DNA of 34,367 nt from assembly GCA_021732415.1 (NCBI GenBank), contig JAKFVC010000002.1, positions 1 through 34,367 on the forward strand, given 5' to 3'. A program made the translations under genes and the position numbers. Below are positions 9,435 to 19,236 of this stretch, one piece after another. Origin of the DNA: Planctomycetaceae bacterium (GTDB taxonomy: Bacteria > Planctomycetota > Planctomycetia > Planctomycetales > Planctomycetaceae). The first letter of the stretch is position 1. Each line of letters opens with the position of its first letter. The notes below the pieces were generated by a model. The model made no database searches, was not told the origin of the DNA, and saw only the letters and a list, made by a program, of their open reading frames with translations.

Positions 9435-10670
9435 TCATGGATTCAACTTGGCTTCAAACCCGATGCGTTGACCTGGGACGAGCCGGTCGGACTCGATGGT
9501 CAGCGCTGGCGCGGTGCCACCTGATGCGATCGAGAAATCGCGGTGCTCGCCGGGCAGCAGAACCGCGAGCGATTCGGCGGCTCGGACCCCGTTCACGGCG
9601 GGATAGGCATCGTAGTAAATGGGTGCGACTCCGATGTTGGCGATCGTCACGCGGGCGGCGGATTCGCTGGCCTCGAAACGCTCCACCTGGAACCGGTATC
9701 CGCATGCCGCGCTGTGGCGCGCGAGCTCGTCCTCCTTCATCCAGCGAGGCCATTGATCGGCGATCATGAAACTGATGTGGAAGGCGCTGGCCTGAGTCTG
9801 CCATTGCCCGCTAATCATGCGCGCGAAGTCCGCGGAATCCATCAGTTGCTCACCGCCCGCTGGCGAGCGCTGCCATCGGTCGCGGCCGAAGAAATCGCCG
9901 CCGGTACGGTTGTAGCCGGGCTTCCAGGCACGATGGAACGTATCATCGAAGATTCCGAATGGCAGCGCCAGCAAGTCGGGCATGGCTTTGAAGGGCGTGC
10001 GTTCGGCAACGTGCGCGTCCTTCGAGATCAGCCATCGGGTCACTTTGAATTCATTGGCCATATGCCGCATGAACTCCGCCTGAAAGGACTTGTCAGGAAA
10101 GTTCACGCCGACTTTTTCGCCCGGATCGTAGATGTGATATTCCGCCCAGAGTCCGAAGCCAACTTCGAGAAATGCGACGCGCGGATCTTTGTCATACTTC
10201 TGGGCAAACTCGGTCCAAAACTCAAGGACGAAACGCCGCCACTCCGCATTCGTCCAGTCAGGAAAGCCAGTCGGCTGACCCTCGCTCTTCTCGGAGTGGT
10301 CGTGATAGCCGGGCGCGGCCTTGATCCACGCGGGCACGCCGCTCGGGCGGCCCGGATAGGTGTCGTGCATGCGGAGGATGAGCTGATGCCCGCGTGCCGC
10401 CGCCTCGCTCATCAATCGCTCGACCCTGCTCCAATCGTAAATGCCGCGCGCCGTGGCGACTTCATCGTAACGCAGGTAGGCAAACTCCATCGAGATCGCC
10501 GGTGACTTTCGATGCTCCGACGTACTCCAGAAGACAAGCCCGGTCATCGGCAGCGTCCCTTTGATTTTGGCGCGAAGCGGAATCGAATGAAATTCATCGG
10601 CTCCATACGCGCAGCTCAACGTCAGGAACAGTAAGGACCAGGTGGCGACGCGGAGTGCGGTTGACTTCAT
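9435..10670 (-). CDS. Secreted DUF4832-like putative glycoside hydrolase
   Basis: The 411-residue product begins with a signal peptide (STALRVATWSLLFLTLSCAYG). Its first half reads like a GH42/GH5-type barrel start: LRYDEVATARGIYDWSRVERLMSEA, ILRMHDTYPGRP, then VAFLEVGFGLWAEYH, where Glu in EVGFGLWAE is a plausible catalytic acid. The C-terminal part (VERFEASESAARVTIANIGVAPIYYDAYP to PGEHRD) looks like the beta-sandwich of DUF4832 proteins. It is followed at 40 nt by the GH99-like gene and preceded by a pseudogene remnant rather than an intact gene. The family label is moderate; the enzymatic role is inferred from context. Confidence 0.6.
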   Translation of the reverse strand: MKSTALRVATWSLLFLTLSCAYGADEFHSIPLRAKIKGTLPMTGLVFWSTSEHRKSPAISMEFAYLRYDEVATARGIYDWSRVERLMSEAAARGHQLILRMHDTYPGRPSGVPAWIKAAPGYHDHSEKSEGQPTGFPDWTNAEWRRFVLEFWTEFAQKYDKDPRVAFLEVGFGLWAEYHIYDPGEKVGVNFPDKSFQAEFMRHMANEFKVTRWLISKDAHVAERTPFKAMPDLLALPFGIFDDTFHRAWKPGYNRTGGDFFGRDRWQRSPAGGEQLMDSADFARMISGQWQTQASAFHISFMIADQWPRWMKEDELARHSAACGYRFQVERFEASESAARVTIANIGVAPIYYDAYPAVNGVRAAESLAVLLPGEHRDFSIASGGTAPALTIESDRLVPGQRIGFEAKLNP

Positions 10671-10703
10671 TGCTGCGTTTTTTCGATCAGGGAGCGCGAG
10701 TTA

Positions 10704-10869
10704 GAGCCGTATCCGGCGTTGTCGCGGTTGGGCTGGTAATAGGACGTGCCGTCGGCGCAGTGGGCCATCGTGAACCACCAGCGATTGCGTCCATTGGATT
10801 CGTCATGGCAGAGGCACGGGCGTTGGCGGAGCGAACTGTGCCGAATCGTTTCATTGCTTCTTCTATCAC
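10704..10869 (-). pseudogene. Mosaic remnant: metallopeptidase-like fragment joined to DUF6288 fragment
   Basis: Read on the minus strand, 10869-10790 encodes RFGTVRSANARASAMTNPMD, clearly related to RFGDGRSANVRAYAITNPME of the protein at 19237-20883. At the shared ATGGA the sequence switches to the DUF6288 family: 10794-10704 encodes NRWWFTMAHCADGTSYYQPN and RDNAGYGSN after a one-base shift, with only a few mismatches to the intact copies at 2802 and 10866. It breaks off just before the next gene. No intact frame spans both parts. It appears to be the scar of a deletion between two cluster genes at short homology. Confidence 0.8.
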
Positions 10870-13550
10870 TGAGTCGCCTGCAAATTTGCCATCTCTTCGG
10901 CAAAGGCTTTGCCAATCGGCGCCATAATCTTGGCGGCACCGAGATAGTGGTAGCCCCCGTCGGAAGCGCCCTTCAGACGTTTTAACTCATCAGGCTTGAA
11001 GTTTTTCGCGATGGTCTTTTTGAGCGTCCTTTCTTTCGCCGCAGGAGTGAGCTTCGGATTTTTTTCGGCCTGTTCCTCAAACTTCGACTCCAACTGCTCC
11101 ATCCGCTCTTGCAGCTCGGCCAACTGGTCGTCCCAAAATGGTGCCGTCTGCACCGCCACCACGTTGCCTTGAAACTCTGAAAGAGACACGGGGGCAACCT
11201 GAGCTTCGCGAAAATACTTCTGGGGTGGCTTCTTCCCTTCCTCCACACCGCCGATTCCCATGACGCCAATCACGAAGGGCATCTTCGGCGCGGAGAGATC
11301 GTTGCGGACATCGCGGATGAAATGCGCCAGCAGTTCTCCGTAAAGGTCGTACCCACCGGGCTGCATCTGTTTGTCGTAGGTCCAGTCGGAAACCAAGTCG
11401 TTAAACCCTTGGAACCAGACGAAACCAGCGAGTTCGTAGCCCTGTTCTTCATCGTATTCCGGCACCACCTGTTTGATGTCCGCAAGAACCTTTCGTACAT
11501 GCTCGATCATGTGGCGGTAGAACAGGCCTGTGTCCTTTGCCTTCTCGGCCTTGATCTGTTCCAAGTCGTCCCCCTGCTCCTTGAGCTGAGCCAACTCGTA
11601 GTCACTCCACACGTAGGGCCCAGCGCTGGGTGGACGGAAATCCGTGTGCAGACTCTTTCCGCCCCAGGAAGCTTTAATGATGAGTATGGGCTCATCAAGC
11701 AGTTTCTCCATGTAAATGCCGAACGTGAATTCGGGACCAATCTCTTCGGTCGAGGCGCCGAAACCCGCCGTCAGCTTGCCTTTCTGCTCGATGACATCAG
11801 ACACGCCATCGCCCTCACAGCCGACCGACGAAATCCAGACCTTCTCACACACTCGTGGTCTGTCGTCGGCATCGCGCATCTCCTTGAGAATTGGCAGCGT
11901 CTTGGGGTCATCGGCCAAGGAATCGAACGTCGATATGTTCACATGCCCTTGCATGTTCGACTGCCCCGCGAGGACGAACACCTTCATCGGCTTGTTGGCC
12001 ACACGGGGCTTGTCGGCCGGTTTGACGGCGAACTTCGCATCCTTGCCGGTGATCACCAGGCTGTGCTTGGGAATCGTAAAGATGAACGCCACCACGGACG
12101 ATGCCGTCATGCGGGCGTCGGAGTCATAGCCGGCGTTGTCGCGGTTGGGCTGGTAATAAAAACTGCCGTCGGTGCAGTGGGCCATCGTGAACCACCAGCG
12201 GTTGGCGTCCATGAGCTTGCGAAAGCTGTCGGGATCGACGTTCGCGGCGAGCGCGGTGTAGGCCATACCCATCGGGGGTGAACCGTGCGTATCGGGGAAG
12301 CTCTGCGGATGCAGGCCGATCACCTTGGCGTGAGACAGCGCGCGCTCGCGATAGACAGGTTCGGAGTAGGGACTGAGGAAGTTGGCGATGCCCGTGGCAC
12401 CAGTTCGGCCCATGTCGGCCCATCCGTTTGGAGGTCCGCCAATTTTGTCGCCGTACCAAACGTATCCGTTTTGCCCGGTTCCCTTCCTGAGGAATGCGTA
12501 AGCAGCATCGTGATGTTCCCGATCAACCTTGATCCCGCAGCGGTCCATCAACGAATACGCCAATGCACCCTGTCCTGTGAGCATCGCGATGGGACCATAA
12601 CCCTCGAAGCCTGGATTGTGACCCCAGCCGCCATGAGAGTCCTTGGGCCCTTTCGGAAAATCATCCGGGTGTGATTTCTTGGCCTTGGGATTGATCTGCG
12701 ACATGTGCAGATACTGGCTTTTCGCCAGGTGATCATGGACCTCTTGCAGCTCCGGCAGCACCCATTTTTCACCCGTCGCCAGGTGGTATTCGCTGAGCAC
12801 AATCGCGGCGCTCATGTAGCTCCAGTTGATCAAATCGAAGATCCGTTTGTCCTTCGCACGAGTCTCGCGACAGTGATACTGCACGTTGAGCTTAACGGCT
12901 GGCAGATACTTCGCATCGCCGCTTGCCAGCAGAGCCAGCGGCGCGAACGTATTGTGGACAGGATCGCCGAACGAACCATCTTTCGCCTGATGTTCGACGA
13001 GGTACTTGAGCAACTCGGCGAGAATCTTGTCCGACTTCGCGCATGTGCCAGGGTAGGTCGACGCATATGCGCCGTACTTCTGACCGACATCAAGTTCGAC
13101 GTCTACGATCTCTTTACCGCGTCGAAGCGTGAGCGCGAGCTTCCCATTACGAGCAGCGCCCTGACACCCTTCAAGCACGTGTGCCAGTTCCGCAATGGGA
13201 CCGTCAGCGCCGAAGACTTTCTCGCCGTAACCGTTGCGGTGTGGCTCTTTGAACATCTGGCCGCCAGCGCCGACGATGAGATCTCCAATCTTGATGTGAC
13301 CATCCGCTGGTGACTTGGGAAAGACATATTTGATCAGCAATGCCTTCGGTTGATCGGCGACCAACTGAGCTCGTAAACCGGTGATTCCAAGATTGTAGAA
13401 CCAACCGGGCACTTCCGCGTCCGGCCCCGCGTCCGCTCGCTGCCCCCACGGACTGTCGTTGTCCTGATAATCAACCTGCGCCGGCAATGGCGATGCTAGG
13501 CCAAGAAACACGAGGCACGCCAGTCGTAGCATCGGAGAGCGAGTTGTCAT
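10866..13550 (-). CDS. Secreted DUF6288::SASA (sialate O-acetylesterase-like) fusion
   Basis: The 894-residue product starts at ATG 13548-13550 after GAAGGA and carries a signal peptide (TTRSPMLRLACLVFLGLASPLPA). Residues to about 510 are a close copy of the DUF6288 protein at 2802-4340. A short linker (KFAVKPADKPRVANKP) joins a SASA/CE6-like SGNH esterase: VFVLAGQSNMQGH (nucleophile Ser near 531), FVWFQGFND, and SDGGYHYLG supplying the His. A charged, probably coiled-coil insert (LQERMEQLESKFEEQAEKN, about 810-860) sits before the His block and is absent from the SASA domain at 19237. It probably removes acetyl groups from glycans while the DUF6288 part binds or positions substrate; this split of labour is inferred. 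Confidence 0.85.
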   Translation of the reverse strand: MTTRSPMLRLACLVFLGLASPLPAQVDYQDNDSPWGQRADAGPDAEVPGWFYNLGITGLRAQLVADQPKALLIKYVFPKSPADGHIKIGDLIVGAGGQMFKEPHRNGYGEKVFGADGPIAELAHVLEGCQGAARNGKLALTLRRGKEIVDVELDVGQKYGAYASTYPGTCAKSDKILAELLKYLVEHQAKDGSFGDPVHNTFAPLALLASGDAKYLPAVKLNVQYHCRETRAKDKRIFDLINWSYMSAAIVLSEYHLATGEKWVLPELQEVHDHLAKSQYLHMSQINPKAKKSHPDDFPKGPKDSHGGWGHNPGFEGYGPIAMLTGQGALAYSLMDRCGIKVDREHHDAAYAFLRKGTGQNGYVWYGDKIGGPPNGWADMGRTGATGIANFLSPYSEPVYRERALSHAKVIGLHPQSFPDTHGSPPMGMAYTALAANVDPDSFRKLMDANRWWFTMAHCTDGSFYYQPNRDNAGYDSDARMTASSVVAFIFTIPKHSLVITGKDAKFAVKPADKPRVANKPMKVFVLAGQSNMQGHVNISTFDSLADDPKTLPILKEMRDADDRPRVCEKVWISSVGCEGDGVSDVIEQKGKLTAGFGASTEEIGPEFTFGIYMEKLLDEPILIIKASWGGKSLHTDFRPPSAGPYVWSDYELAQLKEQGDDLEQIKAEKAKDTGLFYRHMIEHVRKVLADIKQVVPEYDEEQGYELAGFVWFQGFNDLVSDWTYDKQMQPGGYDLYGELLAHFIRDVRNDLSAPKMPFVIGVMGIGGVEEGKKPPQKYFREAQVAPVSLSEFQGNVVAVQTAPFWDDQLAELQERMEQLESKFEEQAEKNPKLTPAAKERTLKKTIAKNFKPDELKRLKGASDGGYHYLGAAKIMAPIGKAFAEEMANLQATQ

Positions 13551-13630
13551 CGATTGATCCTTCGGTTTGGTCATTGACTGCGAGAGTGTTCATTCGCAGC
13601 CCACCATGCCTGAATCGGCCTTAGCGACAG

Positions 13631-16003
13631 TCAGTCTTGCTTCTGGACAGGCAGGTGAGCGTGCAAGAAGTTTGTCAGCAATGAATAGAAATGCGGAACG
13701 GTATTATTGCCTTCATTGATCGCATGAGAACGTGCCGGGTAGGGCATTACTGTGAAACGCTTGTTGTGAGCGATCAACTCGTTGATCAGCATCTCGGTCC
13801 CCTGATAATGGCCGTTGTCGTCTCCGGTTCCGTGGACAAGCAGCAGGTTTCCCTTCAACTGCTTCGCATGGGTGATTGGTGAGCCGAGTCGATAGCCGTC
13901 GGCGTTGTCAGCGGGCAACCCCATGTAGCGTTCCTGGTAGATCGTGTCGTAGAGAAGCTGATCGGCATTGGGGGCGACGGCGATGGCGGTGTGATACAGA
14001 TCGGGATGGCGGAAGAGGGCGTTCAGGCTCATGCTGCCGCCGCCGCTCCAACCCCAGATTCCCACCCGTTTCGAGTCGGCGAAACTCCAGCGTTTTAGCA
14101 AGGCTTGCGCGGCCGCCGCCTGTTCCTCCGGCGCAATGATGCCGATCTTCCGGTGGATGCACTTTCTCCACTCGCGCCCGCGCGGCGCATTCGTTCCCCG
14201 ATTGTCGACGCTGGCGACCAGATAGCCCTGTTGTGCAAGCATCCAATGCCACAGTCCCCGCGGTCCCTGCCAGGCGTCTCGCACTGTTTGACCATGAGGT
14301 TCGCCGTAGACATGGAACAGCAGGGGATGTTTCCCCGATGGATCGGGCGACGGCGGCTTGAGGCACCAGCCGTCGAGCAGCAAACCGTTCCCGATATCGA
14401 CCCGGAAGAATTCGACGCCCGGAGAATCGAGCTCGGCGAGCTTCTTTCGCAGTTTCCCGTTGTCCGCCAGCACTCGAACCACACGGTGATCATCCAGCCG
14501 AATCAGCTCAACGACTGGCGGTGTCGTGAAGGTTGAGCATCGATGGATCGCCCAGATCGCATCGGGTGAAACATCGTAGGTATGCCAACCGGGCTGGCTC
14601 GCCGGCGACAAGCGCTCGGGTTTCCCGCCGTCGAGCGACACCCGGTACAGGTAGCGCTGAGTCGGATTGTCCGGTGATGCAGCAAAGTAGAGTCTTCCCT
14701 GGGCTTCGTCGATTGATTCCACCGTCAGCACATCGAAATCGCCAGCAGTGATCGCAAAGAACCCCTTGCCATAGGCGCTTGCGCGATAAGCATGCCGCCA
14801 TCCATTGCGTTCACTCAGCCAGACGACGCTCTTTCCGTTGTTCATCCAGCGTACGGGATTCTCATTCTCCAGCCATGCCGGATCTGTTTCTGTCAGCATC
14901 GTTCGAATCGCGCCGGTCTTCACATCCCACAGCATGACGCGGTTGACGTTCTGCAGGCGGTTCATCTGCTGGATCAGAATCGCTCCGCCGTCGGGAGCCC
15001 ACTCCATCTGCGGGAGATAGTGTTCGCGCGGATCACCCGGCAGGTCGAGCCAACGGGCCTCGCCGCCTGCGGTGGTGATCACGCCGATCCGACTGGCCGA
15101 GTTCGTCTTGCCAACCTTGGGATACGGGAATGAAGTGAGGCGAGGATAGGTTCCCTGCGTGTTGTCAATGAGGTGGAATTCTTCGACGCCTGTGGTATCA
15201 AATCTCCAAAAGGCAATTGACTGCCCGTCAGGGCTCCAGCGATAGCCGTCGCGGATCGTTAGCTCTTCTTCATTGACCCAGTCCGCGGTGCCGTTGATGA
15301 GCTTGGCCGACCCGTCGGTCGTCAGTGCCATGATGCTCATCTCGCGTAAATCCTGAACGTAGAGGTTGTTCTCACGGACATAGGCCACGCGTGAGCCATC
15401 GGGCGAGAACTTCGCGAACATCAGCGTTGACGGCGATGCTTGCCCGCCCAGCTTTTTCAGTTCTCGGCTGGCGATATCCAGAACCCAGTAATCTCCTCGC
15501 GAGTTGAGTCGCCAGACACGCTGGCTATTGGTATAAAGTAAGAGTCTTGATTCATCTCCCGAAAACGCGAAACCGTCCACGGAAAGAGGCTTTGACTCGC
15601 CAGAAGGGATGAATGCACTAGCCGGCACCACGATTTCCTCGGTGCCGCTGGCCGCGTCAACGCGAAGCACAACTTGGCCATCTCTATCGGCCGTAGTTCC
15701 GTTCAGCGTAAAGTAGCCTGCGCCCAACTTGCTCCAGACGATAGTGCCGATTCGATCCTCTTGGAACTCATCTGCGGAGAAAATTCGCTCCACCGTCAAC
15801 TGACTCCTTGAGTTTTCTGATCTCATCGGGATCTTTTCTGAGTCGGAACCTTGTCGAGGATCGGTGTGGGATTTGACCTGATTGCGAGTGCGAGGAGGTG
15901 TGGCAGCGTCGGCAGCACAGGCATTCCCGCACATCAATTGAAGCATCACGAAATAGACACTGCAGACCAGCATGTTACTTGGGATGGATTGGAGTTTTTT
16001 CAT
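13631..16003 (-). CDS. Dipeptidyl peptidase IV-type serine peptidase (family S9)
   Basis: The 790-residue product has a signal peptide starting MKKLQSIPSNMLVCSVYF, an eight-bladed-propeller-type N-terminal region and an alpha/beta-hydrolase C-terminal domain. DPP-IV marks are the double-Glu amine-binding motif in ADWVNEEEL, the DNRGTNAPRGREW block, the nucleophile Ser653 in GWSGGGS, the acid in HGTGDDN and the His in ARSHAINEG. Such enzymes release N-terminal dipeptides, preferring Pro or Ala at position 2, in the periplasm or at the surface. An in-frame start at 16075 would overlap the upstream SASA gene and hide the signal peptide, so 16003 is preferred. Proximity to a hydroxyproline-type dehydratase hints at Pro-rich peptide substrates. 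Confidence 0.9.
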   Translation of the reverse strand: MKKLQSIPSNMLVCSVYFVMLQLMCGNACAADAATPPRTRNQVKSHTDPRQGSDSEKIPMRSENSRSQLTVERIFSADEFQEDRIGTIVWSKLGAGYFTLNGTTADRDGQVVLRVDAASGTEEIVVPASAFIPSGESKPLSVDGFAFSGDESRLLLYTNSQRVWRLNSRGDYWVLDIASRELKKLGGQASPSTLMFAKFSPDGSRVAYVRENNLYVQDLREMSIMALTTDGSAKLINGTADWVNEEELTIRDGYRWSPDGQSIAFWRFDTTGVEEFHLIDNTQGTYPRLTSFPYPKVGKTNSASRIGVITTAGGEARWLDLPGDPREHYLPQMEWAPDGGAILIQQMNRLQNVNRVMLWDVKTGAIRTMLTETDPAWLENENPVRWMNNGKSVVWLSERNGWRHAYRASAYGKGFFAITAGDFDVLTVESIDEAQGRLYFAASPDNPTQRYLYRVSLDGGKPERLSPASQPGWHTYDVSPDAIWAIHRCSTFTTPPVVELIRLDDHRVVRVLADNGKLRKKLAELDSPGVEFFRVDIGNGLLLDGWCLKPPSPDPSGKHPLLFHVYGEPHGQTVRDAWQGPRGLWHWMLAQQGYLVASVDNRGTNAPRGREWRKCIHRKIGIIAPEEQAAAAQALLKRWSFADSKRVGIWGWSGGGSMSLNALFRHPDLYHTAIAVAPNADQLLYDTIYQERYMGLPADNADGYRLGSPITHAKQLKGNLLLVHGTGDDNGHYQGTEMLINELIAHNKRFTVMPYPARSHAINEGNNTVPHFYSLLTNFLHAHLPVQKQD

Positions 16004-16052
16004 GATGTGGCACACCAAGACGGTTCCTGATTCAATGTGCGGCGATGGCAGT

Positions 16053-19000
16053 TCATTCCGCTTCAATCGGCACATCGCAGAACGTCAGTGCGGCAAGACC
16101 ATTTTGGCCATAAAGCAGGTTGTCGGGGTTCCAGTTGGCGCTGTCGAGGTAGGTCACGGTCTTGGACGTTGATGGCTCCTTCAACTTCAGCGTGATGCGA
16201 TTTCCATTCGAAGTGCCAGCAACTACTTGCTTTGATTCTCCGTCGAGATGGAACTGACTGACGAGTGCGTCCGACCAATTGATTTGGTAGTCGAACTCCA
16301 GAATCAGTCCGTCGCGCTGTGCCGAAGTGAAGTACGCTCGCTTCAGGTTCGGCGGATTGAATGGGCCGACATGTCGGTGATAGAGGTGGTACTGCATCAT
16401 CGGATGTAGGAACCGAGCGAACTCGGCGTAACCCGCAGCGGGGAAGTGACAGCCGCCGGGCGGCTTGATGCCGAGCGTCGAAATCACGCTCAGGTTCGAG
16501 AACAGCTTGGGCAGCGTGCGTTGCACTTCGCGCAGGCGATTGTCCGAGCCGTTAATGCCCATCGCGCATGACTTCGGCCAGATCTGGAACGCATAGTAAT
16601 GCTGGATGTTCGGGTAATCCTCTTTCCAACTCGCGGCGAGGTCGATGAAGAACTGGCGATAGGTCTCATAGCCGTAACCGCCGGTCGGGCCGTCGGCACC
16701 TTGATCGTTCTCTCCTTGATGCCAGATGACGGCGCGGATGCCGTGCGTCAGCTTCGCTTGTTGGGTTCGCCATAGCTGTCGACCATAGATCGTGTTGACG
16801 TCGGTCGGGTCGGCGTTGTTGCGTTGATGCTGGTCGATGCGCGTGCCGCCCACTGCTCCGTTGATGATGCAGATCGGGATCTTCTCGCTCTCGACCAACC
16901 GTCGGCCGAGCTCCATACCCCAATAACCGATCTCCGACCTGCCGCCAGGACTGCGCGCTTCTGCATTGGCCCAGAGTTTCAACCGCGAGCCATTGGGATC
17001 GCCCGCCGTCGCTCCGAATGTACGAACCCACTCGCTTGGCACAAGCGGGTTCTCTTTGCCGAAGTCGTTCGCCACCGCGTTCGACTGGCCGATGATGAGG
17101 AACGCGTCGCCGCAGACGATGTTCTTTGCGGTGTGCAGCAAGGTCTCTTTGTTGCCGGTCCTCGAACCGAACTCGGTGCGGTACTTGATGAGCCCCAAGT
17201 TCAGCTTCGCGGACAGCACATACTTCTTGTCCGCAGTCAACTTGGCCGTTTCGGTCGTAAAGAGTTGATCGTCGGCGAAGACTCGCACAAAGACCGAGTC
17301 GGCGGCGGCGGCGAGCGTTCCGGCATAGACCAGCGACCCGAATTGCGAACTGCCTCGTCCCGGGCCGTCGCGCGGTATGAACTGGTTGTCTTCCGGCTGC
17401 TCTGAATCGGGGAGCGGTCGCGAAACCCAAACGTCTTTTGACGGTGTTGGCTCCTGTACAGAGATCGTAATCGACTGGACAACCGTTACGCCGCCGTTGT
17501 CGATCGAGGCGGTCACTCGCATCGCGCCGTTGCCTTGCGCCCGCTTCAGGATCAGCTTGCCGGCTTCGATTCGCTTGATGACCGCTACCTCGTCGACGGT
17601 CCAATTGACGTTCAACTGTCCCGCGCCTTTGGTCTGCATCGCAGCGATGTTGCTGATCTGCGGCACGACTTCGATCGTCTCACGGCCGTCCCATTTCGCC
17701 GGAGCAGCGAGCCTGAAAACGGGCTCGGGGATGTCGTCGCTGATCGTGATCGCGATGTCTTTCGTTTTCACTTCGTTGGCGTAGATGGTTTTGACAGTGA
17801 GCGTTGCTGTCAGTCCATTGTCGCCGTTCTTCTGCGGAGCAAAAGCCGACACTCGTCCCGCATCGAACGAATACTTGAACCGGTCCGTCGCCACGATCGA
17901 TTCATGTCCGTCGCGTTTTAAAATCCACAGCACCTTCTGAGCTCCGCCTGCCTTCGCAGTGATCGTCGCGCTCCGACCTTCGGCCACGGCAAGTTGTGTT
18001 TGCGAAACCGAGAACTCATTCCCCGGCTGGACGAGCGGACCTACCAACGTTTGATTCGGCTTCTGGTTGGCGTATTGCAGCTTGATCCATTCCGCCGTGC
18101 GCGCGACTTGCGAGACGCGAACCTCGTCGAGATCGCCGACGAAGTCATAATTGTTGTACCAACCACCGATCCACAGCCGGCATGGGCTTTTTAGGTTGAG
18201 CGGCCCACCTTCCTTGAGATTGGTGCCGTCGAGAACACCGTTCACATAGATCTTCGATTCCCCTTCACGATAGGTGTGGACGACGTGCGTCCAATCGCCG
18301 AGCGGCACGCGGTTGTCACTCTCCACGTTGCCGCCGGAGAAGTAGCAATCCATCCGGATGTGCGGTGGACTGCTGAACTGCATCACGACTTTGCCTTGAG
18401 CTTGTTCGTTGCCCCAGGCGATGAGCGTCGTATTCGGTCGCTCGGGACGAAACCACGCTTCGGTGCTGTGGGAATTCGCACCGGTCGGATAATTCGGAAT
18501 CTTGTCACCTCCGAAGATGCCTTTGCCGCCGGGCAGGTGCCGCGCCGTTCCGATCATCCCCGCAATCGGCGTCGAGCCGTTGTCGGTGCTGTTGAGCGTT
18601 CCCACTTCATCCTGCACTTGGTCGTTCATGTGCCAAACGCTGAGATAACCGTTCGACTCATTGAATACCGCCTTGCCATCGGACTCGCTGGACGCATTGG
18701 CGTTGCCCCAATGCGCCTTGATCTCCTGGCGCGAATTCCCGGTGATCAGCGGAACGCGCACCCAAATGCTTGCGATGCCCTTCGCCGCATCCCACTCTTC
18801 AATTTGAAACGTGAGCCGTTCGCCAGTGCTTGACGAGAACCGCAAGTCGGCACCATTCGGCTTCGCTTGAGTGAAGTCAAAAAAGTCTCGATGCAACCGC
18901 ACAAGCACGGGGAATTGTTCGGCTTTCGCATCGGCAGGCAAGTCCACGCCGTCGGGCGTCGTGAGCAACCACATCGAACCGGAATGATTCCAGTCCTGAT

Positions 19001-19124
19001 ACCTCGCGGCAGCCGGCACTGGTTTGTCATCCGCGACGCTTGACATGGTCAGCGCGAGCGGCAGTAGGGCGACGGCAACGAAAACAGATGCACGAAGGCA
19101 TTTCTTCAAGGGGATGAGATTCAT
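16053..19124 (-). CDS. Secreted DUF2341/LamG::SASA multidomain esterase
   Basis: The 1023-residue product starts at ATG 19122-19124 behind a strong AGAGGG. After a signal peptide come a DUF2341-like region (about 40-140; FPVLVRLHRDFFDF, DLRFSSSTG), a LamG/concanavalin-type lectin domain (about 160-330; STEAWFRPE, WTHVVHTYREGESKIYVNGV, GDLDEVRVSQVART), an Ig-like/linker stretch and a C-terminal SASA esterase: LIIGQSNAVANDFG (Ser), VIWHQGENDQG and GGCHFPAAG (His). The nucleophile motif lacks the usual Met (GQSNA). It probably deacetylates a polymer held by its lectin-like module. The downstream peptidase gene starts 50 nt after this stop. Confidence 0.85.
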   Translation of the reverse strand: MNLIPLKKCLRASVFVAVALLPLALTMSSVADDKPVPAAARYQDWNHSGSMWLLTTPDGVDLPADAKAEQFPVLVRLHRDFFDFTQAKPNGADLRFSSSTGERLTFQIEEWDAAKGIASIWVRVPLITGNSRQEIKAHWGNANASSESDGKAVFNESNGYLSVWHMNDQVQDEVGTLNSTDNGSTPIAGMIGTARHLPGGKGIFGGDKIPNYPTGANSHSTEAWFRPERPNTTLIAWGNEQAQGKVVMQFSSPPHIRMDCYFSGGNVESDNRVPLGDWTHVVHTYREGESKIYVNGVLDGTNLKEGGPLNLKSPCRLWIGGWYNNYDFVGDLDEVRVSQVARTAEWIKLQYANQKPNQTLVGPLVQPGNEFSVSQTQLAVAEGRSATITAKAGGAQKVLWILKRDGHESIVATDRFKYSFDAGRVSAFAPQKNGDNGLTATLTVKTIYANEVKTKDIAITISDDIPEPVFRLAAPAKWDGRETIEVVPQISNIAAMQTKGAGQLNVNWTVDEVAVIKRIEAGKLILKRAQGNGAMRVTASIDNGGVTVVQSITISVQEPTPSKDVWVSRPLPDSEQPEDNQFIPRDGPGRGSSQFGSLVYAGTLAAAADSVFVRVFADDQLFTTETAKLTADKKYVLSAKLNLGLIKYRTEFGSRTGNKETLLHTAKNIVCGDAFLIIGQSNAVANDFGKENPLVPSEWVRTFGATAGDPNGSRLKLWANAEARSPGGRSEIGYWGMELGRRLVESEKIPICIINGAVGGTRIDQHQRNNADPTDVNTIYGRQLWRTQQAKLTHGIRAVIWHQGENDQGADGPTGGYGYETYRQFFIDLAASWKEDYPNIQHYYAFQIWPKSCAMGINGSDNRLREVQRTLPKLFSNLSVISTLGIKPPGGCHFPAAGYAEFARFLHPMMQYHLYHRHVGPFNPPNLKRAYFTSAQRDGLILEFDYQINWSDALVSQFHLDGESKQVVAGTSNGNRITLKLKEPSTSKTVTYLDSANWNPDNLLYGQNGLAALTFCDVPIEAE

Positions 19125-19236
19125 TTTCCCTCTTCATCGAAACAGCGTTGGGGCCAACAAATCGGAGACGCCACTTTAATTACACGGTGCCAGGTGTGAG
19201 TTGGATTCCTGTTTTGCGGGTTGCAGGATCTCTGCA

